Shown: positions 16,865 to 25,172, counted from the stretch's first letter. The stretch is DNA of 64,000 nt from Fen-1038 sp042408355 (GCA_042408355.1 JBHORD010000033.1:37826-101825); one strand, 5' to 3'. Translations and numbers: made by a program. Notes: a model not told the origin generated them from the sequence alone.

Positions 16865-18162
16865 GCTTTGAGCTTTTCATTTTCCATCGAAATCCAATCC
16901 GCGATGGGTTTGCCCCCGGCGCCCATTACTTGTTGGACAGCGGCTGCGTATGCATCCAGGAAGGCGGGCAGGAGAAAAACAGAAATGTTATGTTCTACAA
17001 GCATGTTGACCACCCATTCGATTTCGGGGGAAATGTAATGGATGTCGCCCAAATCCAGCGCGGCTGTCAAGGTGTCGCCGAAAAAGAAAACGGCCGTGTT
17101 GATATAGTCTGCAGGATGCCCTCGGGATTTCAAAATATCCAGCAGGACAGCCTCGATGGATGACCGCTTTTGTCTATATTCCGCGGCCAGCTTCAGAATA
17201 TGGCCGTCTATTTCACGTTCCGATGGAACGGGCGATGGATTGATGACGAGGTTTTCAATTTGTGGCACGCTGTATTCGATGGTGTTGCCGAGAAAGTGCG
17301 CCGGTATCACTTCCCTTATGCCCGGCATATAATTGAAGACTCGTCCGCCGTATGCCGATTGAATTTCTTTCCGATTCAACATGCGCACCATCTCGCGCAG
17401 GGAGACGGCGGTAAGTAATGTTTGCGCCGAGAGAATTACTAATTTTGGGTGGACCGAGTCGATCGTTTCTTCCATGTGATCGGTCGGCACATTGGCTCCG
17501 AGGTAAACTACGTTCCAGCCGCGCCGGCGCAGAAAGAGAGAAAGCAATAGCGTTGGAAACACATGCCATTCATTTGGCGGGCACGTAACGAGAATGGATT
17601 CGGGACGGGATGGGGCGGGGGCGGCATTTATCAGCGCCTCCAATCGGCGCATGGCGATGGCTGAAGCAAAATGCTCCTGTTGAACCGAAACTTGATTCTT
17701 AAGCCAGAGTTCGCCCAACTCGTGCAGGCCGTGCATCATCACTTCAGTGCATGTCAACTCCACGGAATTCACGGCGAACGCTTCGTTGAGAATTTGTTCT
17801 GCCTTAAGCGTATCGAATTGAAGGCAGGCATTGATCCAATCGCTGCGCGTGGCTTCGAGGTTCAGCCGATGGGTCGGCATGACTGCCTGTTTGGCAGAAT
17901 CCGCCAGCGGGTCCGCGCCCGAGGCGATTTGCTCTTTCCATAATTCAACCGCGCGTGAGATCGAAAGTCCTTCCGATTGCCGCCTCATCAGCCATTTGAC
18001 AGTCTCGATATCGTATTGCGAATACAACCGATGTTTTCCCGGCGTGCGTTCGGGCATGGGCAGGCCGTAACGGCGCTCCCATGCGCGCAGGGTGTCGGCA
18101 GTAATGCCTGTTTCCTTAAGAACAACTTTCAAATTATAGGTGGGCGTTTGGCTAAACGGCAT
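16861..18162 (-). CDS. CarH/LitR-like MerR regulator with B12-binding photosensory domain
   Basis: 433 residues from the ATG at 18162, which has GGGAG seven bases upstream; the frame also extends to a GTG at 18225 touching the crtI stop. Residues about 9-77 are a MerR winged helix (TLRAWERRYGLP). The four-helix cap carries the CarH light-sensing pattern W-x9-E-H (Trp 153, Glu 163, His 164). The cobalamin domain carries E-x-H (Glu 198, His 200), the lower axial ligand position, and GWNVVYLGANVP. In known CarH proteins adenosylcobalamin holds a DNA-bound repressor tetramer in the dark; light breaks it and releases carotenoid genes. An extra 120-residue C-terminal region (about 314-433) is not part of typical CarH. 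Confidence 0.88.
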   Translation of the reverse strand: MPFSQTPTYNLKVVLKETGITADTLRAWERRYGLPMPERTPGKHRLYSQYDIETVKWLMRRQSEGLSISRAVELWKEQIASGADPLADSAKQAVMPTHRLNLEATRSDWINACLQFDTLKAEQILNEAFAVNSVELTCTEVMMHGLHELGELWLKNQVSVQQEHFASAIAMRRLEALINAAPAPSRPESILVTCPPNEWHVFPTLLLSLFLRRRGWNVVYLGANVPTDHMEETIDSVHPKLVILSAQTLLTAVSLREMVRMLNRKEIQSAYGGRVFNYMPGIREVIPAHFLGNTIEYSVPQIENLVINPSPVPSEREIDGHILKLAAEYRQKRSSIEAVLLDILKSRGHPADYINTAVFFFGDTLTAALDLGDIHYISPEIEWVVNMLVEHNISVFLLPAFLDAYAAAVQQVMGAGGKPIADWISMENEKLKA

Positions 18163-18221
18163 GACGGACTCCCGATTGGCAAAAGTTTCGTACAGATATT
18201 GTAACTGGTTTGTTGATGTAC

Positions 18222-19751
18222 TCACGATTGCACAGCCGCCTTCTTCAACTTGAAACTTTTTGCCTTCAAGCCTTGATGCTCGTTCAGAATTCGTTCGGTC
18301 GTCAGCCGCGCCGACAGCAGCACGATGGGCAGGCCGGTTCCGGGGTGAGTGGACGCGCCCGCAAAATAAAGGTTCTTGTATTTTGCGTGGCGGTTATGCG
18401 GGCGCAAATAACCGACCTGCCAGAAGTTGTGACTGAGGCCGAAGGCCGCGCCCTTTGCGAGATTGAACTTCTCCTTCCATATCTTGGGTGTGTGGATGAT
18501 CTCGAACTTGATGTGTTCTTTAAGATCGGCAATGCCCATTTCTTTTTCGAGTCTTTCAAAGACCGTCTGGCGGGCGCGCGCCACCAGGGCATCCCAATCC
18601 TGACGGATGGATTCGTCCAAATGTCCGACCGGAACCAGGACATAAAGCGTATCCTGCCCTTTCGGCGCTGCCGATTCATCCGTGCGCGCCGGCGCATGAA
18701 TGTAAAAGCTTGGCTCTTCGGGCAGAGCGTGATCCTTGAAGATGCGGTCAAACGAGGTCTTGTAATCGCCGCCGAGAAAAACATTGTGATGCGCGATCTG
18801 CGGATATTGTTTGTCCACGCCCCAATAGAACATGATTGTGGAACAGGTATAAAGTTTTTTATCGAGTTTCCGCGCTTCTGCGCGGTCTGGCAAAAGCCGA
18901 TCGTAGATATACGGCAAATCCGCATTGCCAATGAAAATATTAGCGGTAAAGACGCGTCCATCTTCCAATTCAGCGTTTACGACCTTTGAACCTTCAACGT
19001 GCAGATGTTTCACCGGCGCGTTGTAAATAAACTTCACGCCCAATTTTTCCGCGATCTGCACCAGCGATTGAATCGCGGCGTACATGCCGCCCATTGGATA
19101 CCAGACGCCCTCCGCCAGTTCCGTGTACTGAAGCAGGGAATAGGTGGCGGGCGCGTCGTATGGGCTTAAGCCGAGATACATATTTTGAAACGTGAACGCG
19201 GCTTTAAGCCGCTCGTCCTTGAAGAAGCGGCTGACATTGGCGTAATGCTTCTTCAATGCTTTCAGTTGAAACAATAGCGGCAGATTGGACAGGCTGAAAT
19301 ATTCGAAGATGTTGTTGAAGTTGCGGCCAACAAATTTCTCCAGCGAAACTTTGTAATGTATCGAGCCTTCCGCGATGTAATTCAGAAATCCCGTGAAGGC
19401 AGTCTTTTCGACTTTTTCCAGTTGCGCCTGCATCTTGCCGATATCGGATGTCAACTGCAATTGCAGTCCATCTTCAAAGTGAATTTTGTAGGTGGGATCA
19501 ATGCGGTGCAAATCCAGATGATCGCTTAGTTTTTCGCCGAGCGAGGCAAAAGTCTCCTCCCAAACTTCGGGCATGAGGAACAGCGTGGGTCCGATATCGA
19601 AGCGGTGGCCGTCGCGAACGATCTGATTACAGCGTCCGCCGGGTTGATCGTTTTTTTCCAATACTGTTACCGAATATCCATTTTTGGCGAGCCGGCCGGC
19701 GGTTGCGATTCCGCCAATCCCTGCGCCGATGACTAAAGCAGTTGGTTTCAT
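18222..19751 (-). CDS. crtI: Phytoene desaturase
   Basis: 509 residues. FAD enzyme that introduces double bonds into phytoene to make lycopene or a related polyene. N-terminal dinucleotide fold VIGAGIGGIATAGRLAKNG (about 7-25) followed by PGGRC; the C-terminal CrtI signature region is visible at YFAGASTHPGTGLP. Length matches bacterial CrtI. First gene of the minus-strand operon, read from a consensus promoter facing crtB. CrtN/CrtO-like activities cannot be excluded by eye, but pairing with crtB and a cyclase makes CrtI likely. Confidence 0.9.
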   Translation of the reverse strand: MKPTALVIGAGIGGIATAGRLAKNGYSVTVLEKNDQPGGRCNQIVRDGHRFDIGPTLFLMPEVWEETFASLGEKLSDHLDLHRIDPTYKIHFEDGLQLQLTSDIGKMQAQLEKVEKTAFTGFLNYIAEGSIHYKVSLEKFVGRNFNNIFEYFSLSNLPLLFQLKALKKHYANVSRFFKDERLKAAFTFQNMYLGLSPYDAPATYSLLQYTELAEGVWYPMGGMYAAIQSLVQIAEKLGVKFIYNAPVKHLHVEGSKVVNAELEDGRVFTANIFIGNADLPYIYDRLLPDRAEARKLDKKLYTCSTIMFYWGVDKQYPQIAHHNVFLGGDYKTSFDRIFKDHALPEEPSFYIHAPARTDESAAPKGQDTLYVLVPVGHLDESIRQDWDALVARARQTVFERLEKEMGIADLKEHIKFEIIHTPKIWKEKFNLAKGAAFGLSHNFWQVGYLRPHNRHAKYKNLYFAGASTHPGTGLPIVLLSARLTTERILNEHQGLKAKSFKLKKAAVQS

Positions 19752-19771
19752 ATCACTCCTGACAGGCGCCT

Positions 19772-19799
19772 ATTATACACTTTGTCCATATTTTGTCAA
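19772..19799 (-). promoter_or_regulatory. Promoter for the crtI light operon
   Basis: On the minus strand: -35 TTGACA (19799-19794), 16-bp spacer, -10 TATAAT (19777-19772), both perfect sigma-70 consensus. The operator-like motif TTGACAAAATATGGACAA (19799-19782) covers the -35 and most of the spacer, so a bound repressor would block RNA polymerase. About 20 bases separate the -10 from the crtI ATG. Confidence 0.8.
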
Positions 19800-19845
19800 G
19801 TATATTTCCGAAAAAACCTTGACAACATTGACAAAATATGTACAA
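19782..19845. promoter_or_regulatory. Two mirror-image CarH-operator-like sites between crtI and crtB
   Basis: TTGACAAAATATGGACAA on the minus strand (19782-19799) and TTGACAAAATATGTACAA on the plus strand (19828-19845) differ at one of 18 positions. Each contains two ACAA boxes exactly 11 bp apart, the direct-repeat spacing reported for CarH operators. Each overlaps the -35 to -10 region of one of the divergent promoters. Binding by the CarH-like protein encoded two genes away is inferred. Confidence 0.7.
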
Positions 19846-19846
19846 T
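19819..19846 (+). promoter_or_regulatory. Promoter for crtB
   Basis: -35 TTGACA (19819-19824), 16-bp spacer, -10 TACAAT (19841-19846). The operator-like motif at 19828-19845 fills the spacer and the -10. A second TTGACA at 19828 belongs to that motif. The crtB ATG follows 24 bp after the -10 with a good AAAAGGAG ribosome site. Confidence 0.75.
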
Positions 19847-19870
19847 ATCTGCCTGTAAAAAGGAGAACTC

Positions 19871-20809
19871 ATGCAATCTCAATGGGAACGTCAATTGCTC
19901 AGATTAGCAGGTAATGTACCGCACCCTCCTGCCGGCCCATTTTTCTCATACTGGGCAGGAGATGCTTCATTGCGTATAGCTTATAAAAAGGCGGAAGAGG
20001 TCACAGCCAGCCACAGCAAATCGTTTTTCTTCGCTTCCCAGCTGCTTCCCGAAGAAAAGCGTTCAGCGGTGCGGGCGCTATATGCGTTTTGCCGCAGTGT
20101 GGACGATATTGTGGATGAAAACCCTGCCGGCAGGCGCGCCTTTGCGCTGGATTATTGGCGCGGCGTCATTCGAAACGCCTCAGCCTCCGACGATGATCTG
20201 ATCGCCGCCGCATGGGTGGATACCCTCCTCCGATACCATATTCCGCGCCAATACGCTCTCCAATTGATTGACGGCGTTTCCCGTGACCTGGTTCAAACCC
20301 GCTATCAGACCTTCGATGAACTTGCAACATATTGTTACGGCGTCGCGTCCACTGTGGGGTTGATGAGCATGTACATTGTCGGCTTTGAAAGCAATGGAGC
20401 CGTGCCGTATGCCATCAAACTGGGCGTGGCGCTTCAAATGACCAATATCCTGCGCGATATAGGGGAGGATTATCGAAACGGGCGGATTTATTTGCCGCGT
20501 GATGAAATGATGTTGTATGGTATTCGCGAATCTGACCTGGCAGAGGGGAAGGTGACCAAACGTTGGCGTCAATTCATGCGCTTCCAGATTCAGCGGACGC
20601 GTGAGCTCTACGAGGAATCGTGGGCCGGCGTCAAACTGCTTGAGCCGGAGGGGCGTCTGGCTGTCGGCGCCGCCTCCGTTCTTTATAGCGGAATCCTCGA
20701 TGAGATCGAAAAGAATAATTACGATGTGTTTTCCCGCCGCGCTTCATTAAGCCTGATCGAAAAATTGAAGCGCCTTCCTGCAGTGTGGTTGAAGGTCAAA
20801 ACGTTATAG
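19871..20809 (+). CDS. crtB: Phytoene synthase
   Basis: 312 residues. Condenses two geranylgeranyl diphosphates to phytoene, the first committed step of carotenoid synthesis. Two Asp-rich Mg-diphosphate motifs are visible: DDIVD at about 78-82 and DIGED at about 196-200, along with YAFCRSVDD and the ALQMTNILRD signature. An N-terminal stretch of about 35 residues precedes the core. Divergent from crtI with shared operator-like sites, so probably light-induced. An intrinsic terminator follows. Squalene/diapophytoene synthases share the fold; the crtI/cyclase context supports CrtB. Confidence 0.92.
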   Translation: MQSQWERQLLRLAGNVPHPPAGPFFSYWAGDASLRIAYKKAEEVTASHSKSFFFASQLLPEEKRSAVRALYAFCRSVDDIVDENPAGRRAFALDYWRGVIRNASASDDDLIAAAWVDTLLRYHIPRQYALQLIDGVSRDLVQTRYQTFDELATYCYGVASTVGLMSMYIVGFESNGAVPYAIKLGVALQMTNILRDIGEDYRNGRIYLPRDEMMLYGIRESDLAEGKVTKRWRQFMRFQIQRTRELYEESWAGVKLLEPEGRLAVGAASVLYSGILDEIEKNNYDVFSRRASLSLIEKLKRLPAVWLKVKTL

Positions 20810-20831
20810 CCAATGGCCGCAGACCTTTGCG

Positions 20832-20863
20832 AAGAGATGCCTTTCAGCGTCTCTTTATTTTTT
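20832..20863 (+). terminator. Intrinsic terminator after crtB
   Basis: Stem AAGAGATGC (20832-20840) with GCGTCTCTT (20847-20855), one G-T pair, 6-nt loop, followed by a T-rich tail (TATTTTTT). Confidence 0.75.
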
Positions 20864-20891
20864 GTTGATATACTGGCGGCGGAGGATCGTT

Positions 20892-22049
20892 ATGGCATAC
20901 AACTTTGACCTTGTTATCAACCGTCGCAATCCAGATAATTTGAATAAATGGACGATGTATCCAAAGGATGTTCTGCCCATGTGGGTGGCAGACATGGACT
21001 TCCGCGCGCCGAAACCCATTTTGGATACGCTCCATAAAGCCGTGGATCACGGCGTACTCGGTTATGAGCTGACGCCCAAATCTTTGAAGGAAACCGTCGC
21101 GGCGCGCATGGATAATTTGTATCGCTGGAAAGTCAGGCCCGAAGCGGTCGTGGCTGTGACCGGCATCGTCAGCGGATTCAGCGTCGCCGCGCGGGAATTT
21201 TGCGGGCCGAAGAAGGGCGTTCTGGTTCAAACGCCGGTCTATAACGAATTTCATGCCATCAAAGATAATGTGGGCATCCCGCAACTGGATGCGCCGCTCA
21301 TTGAGCATATTGACGGAAATATTCTGCGCTACGAAATTGATTGGGACATTTTCGAAAAACAGGTAAAGAGGGCGGGAATGTTCCTGCTGTGCAATCCGCA
21401 CAACCCGCTGGGAATCATCTTCCCGCCGAACGATTTGCTCCGCATGGCGGAGATTTGCATCAGGCATCATGTCCTGATCGTCTCTGACGAAATCCATTCC
21501 GAGTTATTACTGGCTGGCAGCAAGTTCACGCCGATGGCAACTCTGTCGAAAGAGATTGCTGAGCACACGATCACGCTGGTCTCGCCATCGAAGACTTTTA
21601 ACGTGCCGGGACTCTTCTGCGGTTTTGCGATCATCCCCAACAAAGAGTTGCGCGCTCGTTATCAGAAACAAGTTGATCATTTGCGCCTGCACGTCAGCAG
21701 TATGGGACTCTTCGCGGCGCGGACCGCCTTCAGCGGTAAATGCGACGGTTGGCTGAAAGACCTCCGCCGCTATCTGACAGCCAACCGCGATTTCCTCGTC
21801 GAGTATGTCAGCGAAAATTTTCCCGATGTGCGATTGACCATTCCTGATGCGACCTATCTTGCCTGGCTCGATTTCTCCGCCTATAAATTGAAAAAGTCGC
21901 CGTACGATTTCTTTTTGAAGAAAGCCAAAGTTGCGTTGAGTGACGGAAAAATTTTTGGAAAAGGATATGAACAATACGTCCGCTTGAATTTTGGCTGTCC
22001 GCGCAGTATATTGGAGCAAGGTCTGGATCGGATCAAACGCTCGCTTTAA
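20892..22049 (+). CDS. PLP aminotransferase of the MalY/PatB cystathionine beta-lyase group
   Basis: 385 residues from the ATG at 20892, chosen because GGAGG lies just upstream; the longer frame from 20862 adds ten residues that look unlike the family. Fold-type I PLP enzyme: opening INRRNPDNLNKW and LPMWVADMDF are typical of PatB, CNPHNPLG binds the cofactor ring, SDEIHSELLL holds the Asp, and SPSKTFN the Schiff-base Lys. MalY/PatB enzymes cleave cystathionine or other C-S conjugates; exact substrate unknown. Stands alone, between crtB and an O-methyltransferase gene. Confidence 0.87.
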   Translation: MAYNFDLVINRRNPDNLNKWTMYPKDVLPMWVADMDFRAPKPILDTLHKAVDHGVLGYELTPKSLKETVAARMDNLYRWKVRPEAVVAVTGIVSGFSVAAREFCGPKKGVLVQTPVYNEFHAIKDNVGIPQLDAPLIEHIDGNILRYEIDWDIFEKQVKRAGMFLLCNPHNPLGIIFPPNDLLRMAEICIRHHVLIVSDEIHSELLLAGSKFTPMATLSKEIAEHTITLVSPSKTFNVPGLFCGFAIIPNKELRARYQKQVDHLRLHVSSMGLFAARTAFSGKCDGWLKDLRRYLTANRDFLVEYVSENFPDVRLTIPDATYLAWLDFSAYKLKKSPYDFFLKKAKVALSDGKIFGKGYEQYVRLNFGCPRSILEQGLDRIKRSL

Positions 22050-22111
22050 GCAATAAAGTGAATGTCAATAAACCGTGATTCAAATTCTTTATTGGTTTAC
22101 AGGAGATGACA

Positions 22112-22753
22112 ATGGCTAATTTGTTGACGTATTCGAGAACGCAGGAATTTCTGACTTCATTGGTTCCTCCGCGCGAAGAAGAAATGAAAAAAATGGAAAA
22201 GTATGCAGAGAAAACCGACTTTCCCATCATCGGCCCCGCCGCAGGTTATTACTGTTATCAAATCGCACGGATGATCCAGGCGAAATCTGTATTTGAAATG
22301 GGCTCGGGCTACGGCTATTCAACCGCCTGGTTCGCGAAAGCGGTCAAAGAGAATGGGGGCGGAGTGGTGCATCACGTCGTCTGGGACGCGAAACTTTCGG
22401 AGATGGCGCGCGGCCATTTGTCCCGGCTCGGATTCGATGGCATGATCCGTTACCTAGTCGCCGAAGCGATCGAAACGCTGCGCGGAACTCCCGGCCCGTT
22501 CGACCTCATCTTCAACGACATCAATAAGGAGGCCTATCCTGCCTCTCTGCCGCTGATCAAGGAAAAACTGCGCCGGGGCGGCGTCTTGATTATTGATAAC
22601 ATTCTTTGGTCGGGCCGCATCTTCGACAAAAAGAACAAATCCGAATCAACCGAAGGCGTGCGCGCGTTCACGCGCTTGATCACACGCGACCCCGATTGGA
22701 TCGTTTCGCTCGCGCCGGTGCGCGATGGCGTGATTGTGGCGTATAAAAAATAA
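22112..22753 (+). CDS. SAM-dependent O-methyltransferase (caffeoyl-CoA/catechol OMT family)
   Basis: 213 residues from the ATG at 22112, which is seven bases after AGGAG; the ATG at 22106 sits too close to that site. SAM-binding motif FEMGSGYGYSTAWFA (about 62-76) and the acidic metal-binding DLIFNDINKE and IIDNILW segments are as in Methyltransf_3 proteins. It probably methylates a small hydroxylated aromatic compound. Substrate not predictable. Confidence 0.85.
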   Translation: MANLLTYSRTQEFLTSLVPPREEEMKKMEKYAEKTDFPIIGPAAGYYCYQIARMIQAKSVFEMGSGYGYSTAWFAKAVKENGGGVVHHVVWDAKLSEMARGHLSRLGFDGMIRYLVAEAIETLRGTPGPFDLIFNDINKEAYPASLPLIKEKLRRGGVLIIDNILWSGRIFDKKNKSESTEGVRAFTRLITRDPDWIVSLAPVRDGVIVAYKK

Positions 22754-22762
22754 GCAGAAGTC

Positions 22763-22795
22763 AATTGCCCGATAGACATCGGGCAATTTTGTTGT
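22763..22795 (+). terminator. Intrinsic terminator after the O-methyltransferase gene
   Basis: An 11-bp perfect stem, AATTGCCCGAT (22763-22773) with ATCGGGCAATT (22778-22788), 4-nt loop, followed by TTTTGTTGTT. Confidence 0.85.
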
Positions 22796-22834
22796 TGCGG
22801 CTTTTTAGGATATAATACAAGTTGTCTGACAACT
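22789..22834 (+). promoter_or_regulatory. Promoter with palindromic operator before the PLP-enzyme gene
   Basis: A likely promoter TTGTTG (22789-22794), 16-bp spacer, TATAAT (22811-22816) is followed directly by a perfect palindrome AGTTGTCTGACAACT (22820-22834; 7-bp arms around one T). It covers the expected transcription start, so it should be a repressor site. The core TTGTCTGACAA fits the TNGTNNNACNA consensus of FadR-type GntR regulators; no GntR gene lies nearby. Confidence 0.7.
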
Positions 22835-22857
22835 TTCCAAACAGGGAGTAGCAACCT

Positions 22858-24324
22858 ATGACCACGATTGATTTGACCATCGAAAAGTCCCGCCGCGCGA
22901 ATGCCATCAAGCGGGCAAAAGAACGCAACATCATTATCCCAACTTATGCCCAAATGAAAGACCCTTCAAAGATTCCTGCGAAAATAAAGGAGGAATTGAA
23001 GAAGATCGGACTCTGGGATGTTCATCCGCGCAACCTGTTCCGCATCACGTGGCATAATGAGCCGGTCGCATCAGGCGGGACGTTTGGCGGAGTCAATTAT
23101 CTCGAGCTTCCGTCTTCGCTGACGGGAGTCAAAGCGCGCATCATCGTGCTGATCGGCAAATGGTTTCCGACCGGCGCGCATAAAGTCGGCGCGGCGTTCG
23201 GCTGTCTGGTGCCGCGCCTCGTTACCGGTCAGTTCGATCCGACCACGCAAAAAGCGGTGTGGCCCTCAACGGGGAATTACTGCCGCGGCGGCGCATACGA
23301 CTCTGCGCTGCTGGCGTGCGAATCAATTGCCATTCTGCCCGAAGGCATGTCGAAGGAACGGTTCGATTGGCTGTCGAAGATCGCAGGCGAGACGATCAAA
23401 ACCCCCGGCTCCGAATCGAACGTCAAGGAAATTTTCGATAAGTGCAAAGAACTGCGCGCCTCCGGCCAAGATTTGATGATCTTCAACCAATTCGAGGAAT
23501 TCGGAAATTACCTCTGGCATTACGAAGTGACCGGCCATGCGATGGAAGAGGTTTTGAAAAAGGTGATGGGCAAGAACGATCGTTATCGCGGCATGGCTTC
23601 CGCCACCGGTTCTGCCGGAACGATTGCCAGCGGCGATTACATGAAAAGACTTTTCCCAGACAGCAAAATTGTGGCCAGCGAAGCCCTGCAATGCCCCACG
23701 CTTTTGGAGAACGGATTTGGCGCCCATCGCATCGAAGGCATCGGCGATAAGCACGTGCCGTGGATTCACAATACGAAGAATACCGATGTTGTCGTAGCGA
23801 TTGATGACAACGCGGTGGTCAATCTTTCCCGCCTGTTCAACGAAGAAACCGGCCGCGCTTATCTCGTCAAACAGGGCGTGCCTGAAAATATCGTTTCCCA
23901 ACTTGACCTGATGGGCTTCTCCGGCATCTCGAATGTCTTGAGCGCCATCAAAGCCGCCAAATATTACGAGATGGGCGAGAACGACATTATGCTGACGGTG
24001 CTGACTGATTCGATGGAACTCTACCGCTCGCGCATTCATGAGATGCGTCAGGAATATGGCGAGTACACCGAAGCTGACGCGGCCGCCGATTTTGCCCGTT
24101 ATCTGCATGGACAGTCCACGGATAACATGCTTGAACTGCGCTATACCGACCGCCGCCGCATCCACAATTTGAAATACTACACATGGGTCGAACAACAGGG
24201 CAAGACCTACGAAGAAATTCAGAAACAATGGTATGAGCCGAATTACTGGACCGACGTTCAGAAACAGGCCGATCAAATTGATGAATTGATCGTCGAGTTC
24301 AATAAGGAAGTTGGGCTGGCTTAA
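22858..24324 (+). CDS. Fold-type II PLP enzyme of unassigned substrate
   Basis: 488 residues. Belongs to the tryptophan-synthase-beta/cysteine-synthase superfamily: GKWFPTGAHKVGAAFG (about 99-114) carries the likely PLP Lys, WPSTGNYCRGGAYDSALLA is the substrate/phosphate loop, and ATGSAGTIASGDYMKR a second phosphate-binding glycine loop. It is longer than cysteine synthase and differs from TrpB and threonine synthase in these motifs. Seen mostly annotated only as PLP-dependent protein. It has its own promoter with a GntR-like palindrome, a good ribosome site (GGGAG) and a strong terminator: a single-gene unit under specific control. Confidence 0.8.
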   Translation: MTTIDLTIEKSRRANAIKRAKERNIIIPTYAQMKDPSKIPAKIKEELKKIGLWDVHPRNLFRITWHNEPVASGGTFGGVNYLELPSSLTGVKARIIVLIGKWFPTGAHKVGAAFGCLVPRLVTGQFDPTTQKAVWPSTGNYCRGGAYDSALLACESIAILPEGMSKERFDWLSKIAGETIKTPGSESNVKEIFDKCKELRASGQDLMIFNQFEEFGNYLWHYEVTGHAMEEVLKKVMGKNDRYRGMASATGSAGTIASGDYMKRLFPDSKIVASEALQCPTLLENGFGAHRIEGIGDKHVPWIHNTKNTDVVVAIDDNAVVNLSRLFNEETGRAYLVKQGVPENIVSQLDLMGFSGISNVLSAIKAAKYYEMGENDIMLTVLTDSMELYRSRIHEMRQEYGEYTEADAAADFARYLHGQSTDNMLELRYTDRRRIHNLKYYTWVEQQGKTYEEIQKQWYEPNYWTDVQKQADQIDELIVEFNKEVGLA

Positions 24325-24330
24325 TTGTAA

Positions 24331-24370
24331 AAAGCAGGGACGAGAGGCCGCGGCTCGTCCCTGCTTTCTT
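24331..24370 (+). terminator. Intrinsic terminator after the PLP-enzyme gene
   Basis: A 14-bp perfect stem, AAAGCAGGGACGAG (24331-24344) with CTCGTCCCTGCTTT (24354-24367), followed by TTCTTATG. Confidence 0.85.
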
Positions 24371-24446
24371 ATGAATCCGGCTTTTGTATTGTTTTCCGGC
24401 GGTGCTATAATCTGAAAAATTTATTGACCAACGGAGGAGCATTTGC

Positions 24447-25094
24447 ATGGACGCAATTGAATTTACGCGCAATTATACGGATCATTCCACAGACCGCGGC
24501 TTTCAATTCGAATTTCACTGCGATCGGTGCGGCAACGGCTACAAAACTGCATTTCAGGCATGGTCTTTGGGTATGGCCTCCGGCGCGCTCGATGCGGCGT
24601 CGAGTATCTTCGGCGGTTTTTTCAACGACGCCGCCAACCTCGGCGAACGCGCAAGATCTGCCGGTTGGCAGCAGGCGCGCGATAAAGCCATGATCGAGGC
24701 CATCAATCAAATCAAGCCGAATTTCCTGCAATGTCCGAAATGTTCCAGTTGGGTCTGCAAAAAGAATTGCTGGAATCAACAACGCGGGCTTTGCAAGAAT
24801 TGCGCGCCCGATTTGGCGGTCGAGATTTCCGCACAGCAATCTGCGCAGGCTATTAACAAGATTCAACAAGACATCGGTGTGGATGCCGAAGATTCGAAAT
24901 TGATCGGCAGTGTGGGCAATACGAAAGTCCAGGCTTCGTGCCCGAATTGTCATGCGCCATTGGCGTCCAATGCCAAGTTCTGTCCGTCATGTGGATATAA
25001 ACTCGCCGACGCCGGAAAGTTTTGCACGAACTGCGGCGCGAAGCTAACGCCGGGCGCGAAATTCTGCGCGGAGTGCGGAACCAAACAGGAATAA
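24447..25094 (+). CDS. Zinc-ribbon protein with C-terminal double ribbon
   Basis: 215 residues. At least four Cys pairs: CDRCG near residue 25, CPKCSSWVC near 97, then two C-terminal ribbons with CPNCH/CPSCG and CTNCG/CAECG pairs (about 163-213). The middle (about 36-90) is Ala/Gly-rich and possibly helical. Double zinc ribbons at the C-terminus are common in bacterial proteins of unknown role that bind proteins or nucleic acids. No enzymatic motif. GGAGG precedes the ATG by about 6 bp. Confidence 0.75.
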   Translation: MDAIEFTRNYTDHSTDRGFQFEFHCDRCGNGYKTAFQAWSLGMASGALDAASSIFGGFFNDAANLGERARSAGWQQARDKAMIEAINQIKPNFLQCPKCSSWVCKKNCWNQQRGLCKNCAPDLAVEISAQQSAQAINKIQQDIGVDAEDSKLIGSVGNTKVQASCPNCHAPLASNAKFCPSCGYKLADAGKFCTNCGAKLTPGAKFCAECGTKQE

Positions 25095-25096
25095 GC

Positions 25097-25172
25097 GTCG
25101 CGCTGAGCGGAGCGGCTCTTGACGCCGCACAGTCGAAGCGCTCTTCGGCCTCCCTGCGTTTCGCTCAGGGCG
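25097..25172. repeat. CTGAGCGGAGC-type dispersed repeat
   Basis: GCGCTGAGCGGAGCGG at the left and TTTCGCTCAGGGCG at the right form an imperfect inverted pair around a GC-rich middle. A related element lies in the eut operon at about 38641-38721. No gene content. Confidence 0.55.

Noticed and set aside
18163..18225. GTG start of the CarH-like gene overlapping the crtI stop
   Set aside because: The ATG at 18162 has GGGAG at proper distance and directly precedes the MerR domain; the GTG remains possible because it would give a GTGA coupling.
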